Of a stretch of 64,000 bases of DNA, positions 33,601-43,599 are shown piece after piece. Under the pieces are notes generated by a model. The model saw nothing but the letters and a program-made list of their open reading frames with translations. It ran no database searches and was not told the origin of the DNA. The position numbers and the translations under genes were made by a program. The stretch covers positions 5,384,346 to 5,448,345 of the forward strand of contig JAVLUZ010000143.1 of the NCBI GenBank assembly GCA_036768485.1, given 5' to 3'. The stretch is from Mermis nigrescens (taxonomy: Eukaryota; Nematoda; Enoplea; Mermithida; Mermithidae). Position 1 is the stretch's first letter, and the number at the start of each line of letters is the position of its first letter.

Positions 33601-36600
33601 GTGGAATTGGTTTTCTAATCAACTGACCTCTCAGAAGTATTACTGTAAAAAACTAACGCTGATTAAATGTTATTAACATCATATATGATCTTAAGGGTTT
33701 TCACCCCCCCCCCTCCCAGAAAAAGTTTCACCCTTCCCCTATAAATTTTTTCATCTCCCCCAAAATTCTCGATTTTTCGAAAGTTCTAAAAATTTTTAGA
33801 AATTCGTAGAAAAGGTGCTTTTTAGGCGTTTTTAGCTATCTATTTGCTTCAAAAGTGTCAAATGTCCGACACTTCGCTCCATATACTCATATTTTGACTG
33901 TATTTTGTTCAATTTTTTTGACTTTTCGATGTTTTTGAAATTTTTTTATGTTTTTATGCTCTAGAAAGATAAAGCATCGTCAGAAACGCTGAAAAACGAT
34001 GTTTTTGACGCGTACCTACCATTTCGGGCCCGAAAAGGGTCTTCAAAATTTCACCTTCCTCCAGAATTCCCATGCTGTGCATGACTGGTTAACATCATTG
34101 ATGCTACACATCTTTGTTATATGTGTCGCATTTCATAGTTTGCGGGCTTGGTTTTGGTGTAATGTCTGGCTTGTTCTCATTGGTGAACGTTTTGGCCGAT
34201 GGCAGTGGTCCGGGAACGCTTGGTTTGCCGACTGCATTAAAGTTGTCCAATCACTTTGCTACCCACCGATTTTTTATTGTATCTAGTAAGTTATTTGGAA
34301 TAAGGTTGTTGCTTGATTTATTAATTAATTGATTTATAGATCAAATTATAGCGTGTGCAAAATCCATTCCGATTCCCTGAAGCTTAGCCGATTAAAAGTC
34401 AAATTCCTTATAGTAAAGCAGGCACACTAAAACTCATCATGTATAAAATGTATGAAGAATTTTGCTTACCATCTTTGCCCATGTAAATATAATGGAATGT
34501 ACAAATTAGGGATATGCCGGTTAACCGAACCGGAACCGGAACCGGCTGGAACCAACCATTTTTTCGGAACCGGAACCGGAACCGAGAACCGATTTTTTGA
34601 TATTCTAAGAACCGGAACCGGAACCGATTTTTTGATTTTCTAAGAACCGGAACCGGAACCGATCTTTTTGGAGTCGGTTCTCGGTTTTTTAAAATTAGAG
34701 TTAAAAATCAAACTTCATAAAATTTAGTGAAGACATGAAGCAGCAATTCAATCTTTTATTACCCAAAAGTTTACAGACTAAAACTTGGTATTGTTCCGGG
34801 TAAATTATATTTTAAAAATAACAGTCGTTCTGCTTTTTCGCCATGTAGCCTGTTTCTGAGAGGGTCGTAAATGATTCCAGCGCAACTGAACAGCTGTTCC
34901 GATGGAACGCTTGTAGCTGGCGCTGCAAGCAGGGGCGAATCTAAGGGGGCGGGGTGGCCTGGCCGCCCCCATTTGCCAAAAATATTTGGCGAGATAGAGA
35001 ATGGATATACAATTTGCAATTATTTTTTGGCCCTCAGTGACCATAATTTCTCAAATTTTTTTACGCGCCGGATGATACCTATTAATGACATTTATTTACT
35101 TTCTTCACCACCTGGAAGGCATTTTCTGTTCATGTAGGTTTCAAAACAATTTTAGCAGCAGAAACAGCTATTCTTGCACAGTTTTCTTCTATTTTCAATT
35201 AAAAATTTCGATGTTTCGCATCAAATGCAATAAATACAGTAAATCAAGCTGTAAATCATGCATCTAGACGTCTATCCCGTTTTAATCTCACAAATTTTCC
35301 GGCGCTTCGCGCCACGGTTTTTTTTTGTATTCGGCAAAGATTTTTCTCGATGTACAAAGACTTTTCGGGACCGTCTTTGTACATGTACGAAGATTTTTGG
35401 AGAGACAAAAATTACAAAAAAAAGTCTAAAATTCGCAGAAATGTACCGCGCTTTGCGTCGAAATGACTGATTGTGTGCTCTATCTGATCTCTATAATGGC
35501 AGAAACTGCATTTCGAAAGGAAAAATGTCAAATTTTTAGGCGCTTCGCGCCGTTTCAAGACGATTCTTAGTGATTTTTGCCCTCAGAGACCCATAAATTA
35601 GCTGAAATACACTACCAAAAGTCGAGCAACTCTGTTTTTACTACACTAAAATCGCTGCTGTACCATATTATAGTACCCAAAAATTTGTGTGTACACAATG
35701 TACAAAGACTTGGGGATCATCTTTGTACATGTCAAACGGACCTTGTACAAAAAAACTGCTTCGCGCCAGAATTCTGATAAAGTCGAAGAATTTTAGTGAT
35801 TTTTAGCACAAAATTATCGAAAATTTTAAAATTTTAAGAAAAAATATTGCGTCAAAAGTGATTTGATGTAAAAGTATACATTGTAAAACGCTAAAAAACG
35901 TCGTTTCGCGCGTTAAGGGCAAATTTTTGGACCTATTTTCGACTGTTTTTGGAAAAGTTGGGATACTGCCTCCTTAGGAAAATCCTAGATCCGCCACTGG
36001 CTGCAAGATACTGCTTAGCTGTAAACGTGATAATCGTCAAATTCTTCGGCTTCTCTTTCCACCATTGCAACAGATCTTCGTCATGAATTAAGCATTTCGA
36101 TTTCGTATAAGCCTCCAATTAAGAAACACATAAATAATATTCAGTGATTTATAAGTAAATTGTCAACTAGACGTAAAATTTATTTGAACGTGCAGTTGCC
36201 AGATTGAAACGACTTCCTGAATAATTTATCTTTCGATTACATCGTCATATGTTCCGGTGAAGTCAGGCTATCAAGAGCGTACATACTTTAACACAGGAAC
36301 CGAGAACGGAACCGGAACCGAACTTCTTGTTTTCCAAGAACCGGAACCGGAACCGAATTTCTTGAAAAACCTGGAACCGGAACATCCCTAGTACAAATAA
36401 CACTACTCTGCTGAGAAATTCCTCTAAAATACTATTAGAATATTCATTTTACGACAAAGTTTTCGAAAATATTGAAATATCGATATTGCTATATGTTATT
36501 ATTTATATTCCTTGAAAACACTGAAACTTTCGTTATATTTTGCGTTAATATTCCTTGAAATAATTTTTGCGCGTAGAATATTGCTTTTAGAGCAAATAAT

Positions 36601-39600
36601 CAGTAATTATACACAGTTACTAGTTGTTTATATAGTAGTGATGTCTCAATGCCACTTTTTATCGGTGCCGGTGATATGTTATTAGATATATACCGGGGCT
36701 GTATTTTTTGCCAGGGCGGGGCCTAGCCGGGGGCCTGTACAATACATGTACACTTTACCTACCAAGGTATATCATGTATTCAGATTATACCTGTATATAT
36801 AGACTTAGCATCTCAGTAGCACTATTGTAGGCAAGTACCATGAATGAATTAGAGACATAAAAATAAACAGGATTAAAAGGTAAATAAACAATGAAGGATA
36901 AATAATGTATGAAAATATATAAGCTATAGGCATCAAAAACAAACTGCAAAAATACGGATTTTTCTGAAGATTCATGCTAATGCAATGGAATGAAGAGACG
37001 AGCAGGACAGAACAATGCAAAACGTTACAAATGCATTATATAAAAAATAAGTAGTTCAGATGTTTGAAGGCGCGCTGGTCTTAAAATAATTGGCTACAGG
37101 CATAGAATACTTCTCTTTAGAATATATGTAAACGGAATAGTATAGAGCTGAAAATAGGTTTGTACGGACGGACCAAAAATCACTTGCATAGAGCACGGAA
37201 CGGGATTATCAATGTTTGAATAGTATTAAAGCTGTTCATGAAACTGAACCATACATCACTAAAGAACCATTCCAAAATGAAAATATCGGCTTAGCTACAT
37301 GTGGAGTAACGTACATACATCGATGGATAGAATATTTCACAGATATTGAAGCGAATCATCCGCATTTTGAATGTTCTCGTCTAAAATTAATCGGTCGGAC
37401 ATGCTTGTTTTCGCAATAAAGATTGATAATTAAACTCGATAGCAAATTGTTTTAATGTTCACTCAAATCTTAGTTACTGGATTAACTTAAAAGAAATACA
37501 GCAATAGTCTAAGCTTAATTTTAGCGTAATTTAGCTTAGTTTTTGTAAATAAATAAATATTAAGTCGTATTTCGTCAAAAAGATCAATTTTATCTTGTTT
37601 TCATTAATATATATGTTTTTTATTTCATTATATATGTATATGTTTTACAAGCCCAGGGACCAGTCATACCCCAGGGCCTGGGCGCCGAAGCCGGGGCCAG
37701 GCCCCGGTACATCTCTGATTAGTATATTATATATTTATTGTGTTTTTTACGATAAGATAAATTGGAACTTCTTTTCAATAGGTGCACATTCTTTCTTACA
37801 CAATTTTGTTTGATTGGTTCGCGAATATGCATTCATTTAAGTATACTGCAGATTGCTTAATAACTAACGATTCTGGCTGTCAGTTTCTTCTCGTAGCCTA
37901 AGCTGTTGAAAAAATTTTAAAAAATCTTTAAAATCTAAGGTTACATGTACAGATAACTATTTAAAATTAAGTTTTGTCTGAAAATTGCTCCGGTTGACTA
38001 TCATGGATGCACAGCATGGCCGATCGGGGGGGGCAGCCCAGTCGCTTTTCATTGGGGCAAAAATTAAGATTTTTTTGGTCAAAATAACCTCAAAAACTAA
38101 TATAAGCGCTAAAATAGCGTTAATACTACGTTATTACACGGTTTCTGGTGAATTTGAAGCACTCTTGAAGATGATTTTTAATTTCCATCTGTTTTTGGCC
38201 TTCATTTTGCCTCATTTTCCCCATAAAATTTTCCTTTTTTTATTCTGGGGTCTAGAGACCCTCCAACCCCGTACGTGCATGTCTAGTCAAGACTAAAGCA
38301 AACCTCTTTATATGCATTTTCCGTTTTATTGATGATGAAGAGGCTTCCATTTATTAATTATTCACTAATTTTCTGCCTTTTATAAAGCACCGATGCCGAT
38401 ACCAGCTCAGCACCGACATAGTGCCGATGATCTAGCATCTGCGCTGGTCATGAATGCACATAGGAGTAAGAGGGTATTACCATAGGTGGGCAGCAGCCAA
38501 ATTCTGAGGATGAGATGGGGCCGAACTGCCAAAAATAGCACCAAAAATTTAATTCTGGGGTCTGTCGATCTTTAGGGAGTCCGCCGTCGGACTCCCTAAA
38601 AATTCGCTAAGATTTTTCCCGATGTACAAAAGACTTTTGGGACTGTCTTTGTACATGTACAAAGATTTTTTTGGAAGACAAGAACTTTAAAAAGGTCTAA
38701 AATTTCCAAAACTTCGCGGCGAAATGAGTAATCGTCTGTCCTAAATATCTTTATCGGCGCTTCGCGCCGTTTTGAGACAATTTTTATTAATTTCTGGCGC
38801 CAGAGACTCAGAAATTTGCTAAAATACACCACCAAAGGTCGAAAAATCCTGTTTTATCGCACTAAAATCGCTACTGTCCTATATTATAGCATCAAAAAAA
38901 TTTGCATGTTCAAAATGTACAAAGACTTTTTGGGGACCATTTTTGTACATGTACAAAGGTACCTTGTTGAAAAAACACTGGTGGGTAGCACTTTCTGATG
39001 GGTCAGACATGCAGGTACTGTCAAGCAATTTTGAGCTCACGGCGTATTTTCAGCATAATTTTTGAGCACAAAAGCAGCAATAATGTCAATAGTTTTTTCG
39101 CTGGATTAATGTTATGTCTTGTTAACTCAAAAAGTGCCCGAAATTATCTAAAAATCGAAATTTCTTGGACCAGATTGGCCTATTCCTATATTTTCATCGT
39201 TAAAAACCACATCATTGAGTGAAATGGGTTATAAATGCTGTCTTATCTAGGATTTTGACCATTGTCGTCATTTTACTAGCAAAAAAAGCGTTGAAATTAA
39301 ATTTACTGGACTCAATTTCTGGGATTTACCCCTTCTCTTGCCAACCCTGACGTTGTGGATCATGTCGGTGTCTAGAACATCACTATTGCATACTATCATG
39401 AACGTTTTGGTCATAGTCTTATACTCATGTTATTTCGTTCTCACGCCTAGATATAATTCAGGGACGGAGAACTAGGCTTTATGGTAAACCTCAATTGATC
39501 CCCATTCAATTTTCGGTAACATAGCCAATTTACATGAAATACCAAGAAAATAAAATATTTAATATTCTAAATCTACCTGATCCGAGTTTCACAAAAAGCT

Positions 39601-42600
39601 GACTGGGACTGGTTGAAAATTCAACACAGATGAATGTTTTACAACGTTTCAGAAATATTAATGTTAAATGCTGACAGGGCAGCTGTTTATTTTCCTTTAT
39701 GCTTAACAGTCCCGCGATAGTTTATCTACTACTTTAAAAGGTCTGGCCAAGACCTGATGCTTTTGGCCGGGCTGGGACCAGAAATAGAATTCGCAGGGAC
39801 CAAATTCTGGGCGGTCTGGATGGAGCAGAATCACGAAAGTTAGATCAACAATATAATTTTGGGTGTGGTCTAATGTAATCTGCGGGAAGGAGGTCCGAAC
39901 TCTAGAGGTCCATAACCTTACTCCCATATATGGACCAGACCATAGATGCACAGCACGAACGACCGAACTGGTGGGGGGCTGAGCCGGTCTGGAGGAAATA
40001 AAATTTGAGCTTTTTCGGGCCAAAATAACCTGCAAAAATTGGTATAAGCGCTAAATTTGCTTGCTTTTTGCTTATAGGCTTCATTCGAAAGCGAATATAA
40101 CATCTTCATTTTCTTGCAACTGCAGGATGATCCTGTTCTATCTGCAGGCGCCACTGGCGTCTATCATGCGCTATAGTAGATAAAATTTCAAGCTATTTGT
40201 TGGTGAATTGTTTCTGGTTGAGGTTGAAGGGGGCCAAAGCAGTGTTGTTTTTTGTACAAGGTCCGTTTGTACATGTTCAAAGATGGTCCCTAAAAGTCTT
40301 TGTACATTTTGTACATGCAAATTTTTGTGTACTATAATATAATACAGTAGCGATTTTAGTGTGGTAAAACAGGGTTTTTGACCTTTGGTGGTGTATTTTA
40401 GCTAATTTCTGGGTTTCTGACGCCAAAAATTACTATAAATTATCTGAAAACGGCACGAAGCGCCGAAAAATGTTGACATTTTTCCATCCTAAATGCAAAT
40501 TCTGCCATTTTAAAGATATATAGGACAAATAATTTATTAGTTCGGCGCGAAGCGCCGAAAATTTTGGGAATTTTACACCTTTTTACAGTTTTTGTCTTCC
40601 TAAAAATCTTTGTTCATTTTGTACACACAAAATTTTTGGGTACTATAATATGGTACAGCAGCGTTTTTAGTGTGGTAAAAACAGAGTTCTTCGACTTTTC
40701 GTAGTGTGTTTTAGCTAATTTCTGGGTCTCTAAGGGCAAAAATCACTTAGAATTGTTTTAAAACGGCCCGAAGCGCCAAAAAATTTGACTGTTTTACTTT
40801 TGAAATGAAATTTCTGCCATTATAAAGATATATAGAAGACACAATTACTCATTTCGGCGCGAAGCGCCGAAATATTTTCGAATTTCAGACCTTTTTTGCA
40901 ATTTTTGTCTTCCCAAAAATCTTTGTACATGTACAAAGACGGTCCCGAAAAGTCTTTGTACATCGGGAAAAATCTTTGCCGAGTACAAAAAAAACACTGG
41001 GCCAAAGATTCCTTGGCTTCTTTCATGAGTAATCGCTGCATTGTCTTTCTGACGCCACCCTGCGGGCGTTTCCATCCGGGTTCCGGCAGGTTCCTGATTG
41101 TTATTCCAGGAAGGCGGTTTTCAGGCATTCGTAAAACGTGACCAAACCATTTCCATCGTTTCAGTCTGACTAGGCTGAAACGATGGAAATGGTTAAACAA
41201 AGTTAAACAAAATTAAACAAAACTGAAATAGATAAACTGACGCTAAATTAATGTTAAAACTATATTATTACACAGTTTCTGATCAATTTGAAGCACTTTT
41301 GGTGAAAATTCCCAATTTTCATCCATTTTTTGCCTTCGCTTTGCCCCATTTTCTCCACAAAATTTTCTATTCGGGGGGGGGGGTCAGGACCGCACATGGG
41401 CTAAGGGGTCTGGGGTTGTGCACACCCCCTCCAGAAGTTGAAAAACCCTTCGCAAATTACTGTAGACCTCTTCCAGAATTCTGTTTTTAGTAACGGCAAT
41501 TTTTGGCCATTTCAGCCCCTCCAGAATTTTCTTGCTGCCCATCTATGGTCAGCAGGACCCCCCAAATTTCCACATGCATGTCTGGACCAGACTCCCTAGG
41601 CCCTGTCATTCCTTTCCTTGCGTGTATGTCCCTTGGCATTTTTATCGTTGCCTCTGGAATACAATGAAAGGACGCATTTAAATTTAGTCATTTTATTCAA
41701 TTAGCCTAATCGCTGTGAATTATTTAGCTGCTCATACCGCTGCGATGATTCTTTTACACGTTGCTTGGAATGTGTTGTTTTGGCATGGTTTCGAAAGAAA
41801 AGAGTGCGTGACAATTCTGCCTGTCGTTGCAAGTCATATGCTCGTATCGTGTCTCGTAAGTGCTTCTTTATTAATCATTATATTCATACTCACGTAACGT
41901 AGGTACATTGATCCTTATGTTTCGTACATAAACGCAGCGACATGCTTAACCAAAGAAAAGTGTAGCCATTATGCTGATTGAAAATCATTTCCATTTTGTT
42001 TAGAAAATTATAAAAATGGCAATAAGTTCAGTATCCTACGTCAAAAAATTATATATCTTCAGATTTATAATTTCTAGTAAGCTCGATTAGAAATTGAGGA
42101 TTCTTTTATGCCACTTTTTAAAATGCGCTTCGTGAAGGTTTTTCGAATCATATAAAATGATCCTGATTTAGTTCGTCTATTTTTCGTTCCATTCCTAGTC
42201 TTATTCCGAGCCTAAAATCTGATATCAATAGAATGGACCATGTTTTCAAAGATTGGAGAAAAAACTTCTGGAATCAAAAACGCCTTAACGTATTGCTGCC
42301 ACGAATTTACACTTAGTAAAATTTTTTCAAGAAAATTTACCTGGGTTTTTTGTTCAAATGGAGGCTCAGATGTGACTGCAATTTTATAAAAATTATTCAA
42401 CTGACCTGCTTGTATTGCTCTTCATGCAACTTGAATTTGACTCTAAATTTGTTACCAATGCGTCATTGCGTTGTTTTTAGACTTTGCTGAACCAATACGA
42501 TTATGACTACGTATCACTTTCCATCTTGTACGCGGTTCTGCTGTGCACGTTGTGGTGGAGTTACGTAACGGCTGGCGGAAGTTGGGCAAATTTCAAAAAA

Positions 42601-42726
42601 GCAGTTTCGCGCTGTGGCGCGTGCGATTTAGCCTTTTTTAGGAAAAGTGATTCTGAAGAAGCGGGCCAATCCAGTTCAGCTAGTACTTCTGGCGCTAGGA
42701 ATCTAACCACCGCTTCGACTTCGTAG
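27645..42726 (+). CDS. APH1: Aph-1, gamma-secretase subunit
   Basis: Exons 27645-27757, 30135-30283, 31255-31344, 34139-34285, 41728-41855 and 42481-42726 join in phase (2, 1, 1, 1, 0) to 290 aa. Aph-1 is the seven-pass scaffold of gamma-secretase, with presenilin, nicastrin and Pen-2, cleaving Notch and APP-type substrates. Visible marks: N-terminus [38 protein letters not shown]; the GxxxGxxxG helix motif Gly120/Gly124/Gly128 (GLGFGVMSG); [11 protein letters not shown]; and the two conserved membrane histidines His177 (MILLHVAWN) and His203 (VASHMLVS). The tail is serine-rich. The acceptor of exon 3 is taken at AAAG before CTGAAAAG, and that of exon 5 at TTTAG before CTGCTCAT, because only these keep phase and family length. 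Introns are dense with nested MITEs. Confidence 0.96.
28535..29248. mobile_element. MITE family M1, complete, in Aph-1 intron 1
   Basis: Begins CACGGTTTTTTTTTGTACTCGG and ends TTGTACAAAAAAAGCACTG. A perfect 8-bp duplication CTTCGAGC lies at 28527-28534 and 29249-29256. The interior has the M1 series, with hairpin words at about 28674, 28758 and 28977. The target itself reads like a decayed GGCGCTTCGCGCC word of an M3 element. Confidence 0.88.
29664..30030. repeat. MITE family M3 in Aph-1 intron 1
   Basis: From ATATATACAGCATGGGAATTC to CCCCAAGATTATGTATAT, with the GTTTCTGGTAGTGCTTTATC and CACAATATAGTCCAAAAAT landmarks. The inverted ends are short (ATATATAC/GTATAT). Confidence 0.6.
31666..31922. 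mobile_element. MITE family M2, intact, in Aph-1 intron 3
   Basis: CCATAGGTGGGC at the left and GCCCACGTGTGG at the right, flanked by a perfect 6-bp duplication TTTTCA (31660-31665 and 31923-31928). The body carries the standard M2 blocks. Confidence 0.87.
32988..34095. repeat. Two M3 copies in opposite orientation, Aph-1 intron 3
   Basis: 32988-33385 runs from TTGCACAGTATGTGAAAT to GATCATGCATGGTC. 33690-34095 is inverted, ending AGAATTCCCATGCTGTGCATGACTGGTT only about 40 bp before Aph-1 exon 4. Both have the GTTTCTGACGATG-type and AGTCAAAA blocks. Confidence 0.6.
34930..35999. mobile_element. H1 hAT-type element nested in the hAT transposase relic
   Basis: Ends CAGGGGCGAATCTAAGGGGG and AATCCTAGATCCGCCACTG, inverted over about 14 bp with two mismatches. 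A perfect 8-bp duplication GCTGCAAG lies at 34922-34929 and 36000-36007. The body matches the larger H1 copy at 58447-60919 (for example TTCTGTTCATGTAGGTTTC). No transposase. Confidence 0.9.
35313..35758. mobile_element. M1 MITE nested inside the H1 element
   Basis: Begins CACGGTTTTTTTTTGTATTCGG and ends CTTGTACAAAAAAACTG. A perfect 8-bp duplication CTTCGCGC (35305-35312 and 35759-35766) was made within the H1 copy's own GGCGCTTCGCGCC word. This is the third nesting level in the intron. Confidence 0.9.
36690..37722. mobile_element. Probable DNA transposon relic with ACCGGGGC ends
   Basis: The left end TATACCGGGGCTGTATTT...GGCGGGGCCTAGCCGGGGGCC and the right end GGCCAGGCCCCGGTACATCTCTG form inverted GC-rich termini around an AT-rich body. 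I could not find matching flanking duplications. The layout resembles the CCGG-ended element at 1777-4112. Confidence 0.5.
37219..37419 (+). CDS. Unrecognised coding-like ORF inside the relic
   Basis: 67 codons with protein-like composition ([34 protein letters not shown]... ending [10 protein letters not shown]). An AATAAA overlaps the stop (CGCAATAAAG). There is no family I recognise. It could be the last exon of a host gene or a leftover of the surrounding element's own protein. The first ATG-like codon in the frame is internal to an open stretch, so the start is unknown. Confidence 0.2.
   Translation, partial: NSIKAVHETEPYITKEPFQNENIGLATCGVTYIHRWIEYFTDIEANHPHFECSRLKLIGRTCLFSQ
37998..38292. 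repeat. MITE family M4
   Basis: Starts CATGGATGCACAGCATGGCC and runs through AATAACCTCAAAAACTAATATAAGCGCTAAAATAGCG-type and TTTTGGCCTTCATTTTGCC-type blocks, ending GTACGTGCATGTCTAGTC. The same blocks recur at 39930-40090, 41250-41400, 44105-44560 and 44680-45000. Confidence 0.6.
38571..38600. repeat. Perfect 13-bp hairpin with CCGT loop
   Basis: TTTAGGGAGTCCG and CGGACTCCCTAAA are exact complements around a 4-base loop, between an M2-like tail and a broken M1 copy. Confidence 0.6.
38606..38983. repeat. Truncated M1 MITE, Aph-1 intron 4
   Basis: Starts inside M1 at AAGATTTTTCCCGATGTAC and ends intact at GAAAAAACACTG. It carries one exact hairpin word at 38756-38768. The left terminus is missing. 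Confidence 0.65.
39930..40090. repeat. M4 end fragment
   Basis: ATAGATGCACAGCACGAACG start with the GGTCTGGAGG and AATAACCTGCAAAAATTGG blocks of M4; truncated where LINE-D begins. Confidence 0.5.
40240..40999. mobile_element. M1 MITE, full length with perfect 8-bp duplication
   Basis: Begins CAGTGTTGTTTTTTGTACAAGG and ends CCGAGTACAAAAAAAACACTG. A perfect duplication GGCCAAAG lies at 40232-40239 and 41000-41007. Each end has GTACATGTACAAAG blocks, and the centre carries exact hairpin words at 40544-40556 and 40856-40868 plus a variant near 40454. This is the best reference copy of the family (760 bp). Confidence 0.93.
41145..41194. repeat. Perfect 20-bp inverted repeat at the LINE-D edge
   Basis: AACCATTTCCATCGTTTCAG (41145-41164) and its exact complement (41175-41194) flank 10 bases, followed by three AAACAAARTT-type units. 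The left arm is LINE-D coding sequence (the KRWKWF codons), so the right arm is an inverted copy of it. Confidence 0.7.
41250..41600. repeat. M4 and M2-type fragments, Aph-1 intron 4
   Basis: The M4 block CAGTTTCTGATCAATTTGAAGC and its TTTTTGCCTTCGCTTTGCC follow-on are succeeded by C-rich M2-like text ending CTTGCTGCCCATCTATGG. Confidence 0.5.
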
Positions 42727-42975
42727 GATTTCATTATTTGCGCGACTTATTCAGCTTATTTGTCCGCTTTGTCGTTTAAGAAGGCGCGGCGCGCTTGACG
42801 TCACGTAATTCAAGTGTAAAAGCGATATTTTGCTCGTTTTTTGGCAATTATGTAGGTTATTCATTTCTTTGCTTGAGCTTTGCTGCGGCATCCAATTCCG
42901 ATCTACTAATTCTGATAACGCATTATGCCGAATATTCATTGATTCGTCTTGAATTGAGTAACAACTCTTAGCAGA

Positions 42976-43140
42976 CAGCCACGCTTGGGCGTGGGGGTCT
43001 GGGGAAATCTGGACCCCCAGAATCCAGCGGACCCCCCTCGCCAAATCGGTAGACCCTTCAGAATTGAATTTTTGGTGCTAAATTTGCCCCTTCGAATCTC
43101 CGTAGAATTTGGCCGCTGCCCATTTTTGGTTTGCAGCGCG
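42976..43140. repeat. M2-related fragment in the Aph-1 3' flank
   Basis: CACGCTTGGGCGTGGGGGTC to CGCTGCCCATTTTTGG, 250 bp after the Aph-1 stop. No unambiguous Aph-1 poly(A) signal was found before it. Confidence 0.5.
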
Positions 43141-43599
43141 TATTCCTAAAATATAAAGTGTTTTATTGGAGCCAGCATACTGTTTCACTTTTTTATAAAA
43201 TGGAAAATGCGTGAGACATATGATATAGAATTAGGAAATTTGAATCGCGCTCGTTACTAATGTGACCTTGCTCGTACGTACATATGTACAATATTATCAA
43301 ATGTGCAATGTTTGCAGTTATTTTATTACTGTATTAATGTCCGTTTGTGTAAGTAAAACACGCACTAAGAGAAATTGAGGTAAAATTAGGTCTGAAATGC
43401 AATTTTGTTAGTTTCTAAAACTGTACATACCTACATTGTTTATACGCTTTAGACACATTGTTCAAGGCTTCCTAGAAATTTCGAAATTCTGGTTACAGTA
43501 ATAGCCTCATTGGATAGGGCATGGTCGAAGATACGATAACTGAGATCCTGATTTTTTAGTCATCGTGCGACATACTCTATTAGCGAGAAAAGTTTAATC

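Larger units (their letters stand above)
34771..36118 (-). pseudogene. hAT transposase C-terminal (hATC dimerisation) relic, split by an insertion
   Basis: The upstream piece (36118 to about 36000) reads [13 protein letters not shown] then FTAKQYLAA. The downstream piece (about 34935 to 34771) reads [41 protein letters not shown]. These are the consecutive hallmarks of the hATC domain (the WW, the ATSVPSER-like box and the LLFLKYN end). The H1 insertion at 34930-35999 falls between the repeated LAA codons, and its duplication GCTGCAAG is part of that coding sequence. Confidence 0.88.
34507..36390. mobile_element. hAT transposon with transposase relic, Aph-1 intron 4
   Basis: Ends TAGGGATATGCCGGTT and GGAACCGGAACATCCCTA. 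A perfect 8-bp duplication GTACAAAT lies at 34499-34506 and 36391-36398. Subterminal DNA on both sides is runs of AACCGGAACCGG. The interior encodes, on the minus strand, pieces of a hAT transposase C-terminus, which settles the superfamily. A second hAT element sits inside that coding relic. Confidence 0.93.
40098..41194 (-). pseudogene. LINE-D: C-terminal reverse-transcriptase fragment, split by an M1 insertion
   Basis: On the minus strand, 41165 to about 41005 reads [20 protein letters not shown], then [12 protein letters not shown], then KEAKESLA. After the M1 element the frame resumes at 40239 with the [11 protein letters not shown] box. This order (WFGHVLRMP, RPRGRxRKxW, DRxxWR) is the well-known C-terminal tail of many invertebrate LINE ORF2 proteins. 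Stops are present. M1's target duplication GGCCAAAG lies in the codons at the SLA junction. Confidence 0.75.

Noticed and set aside
34517..34680. AACCGG microsatellite
   Set aside because: It is the subterminal array of the hAT element at 34507-36390, mirrored at the other end and bounded by a perfect 8-bp duplication.
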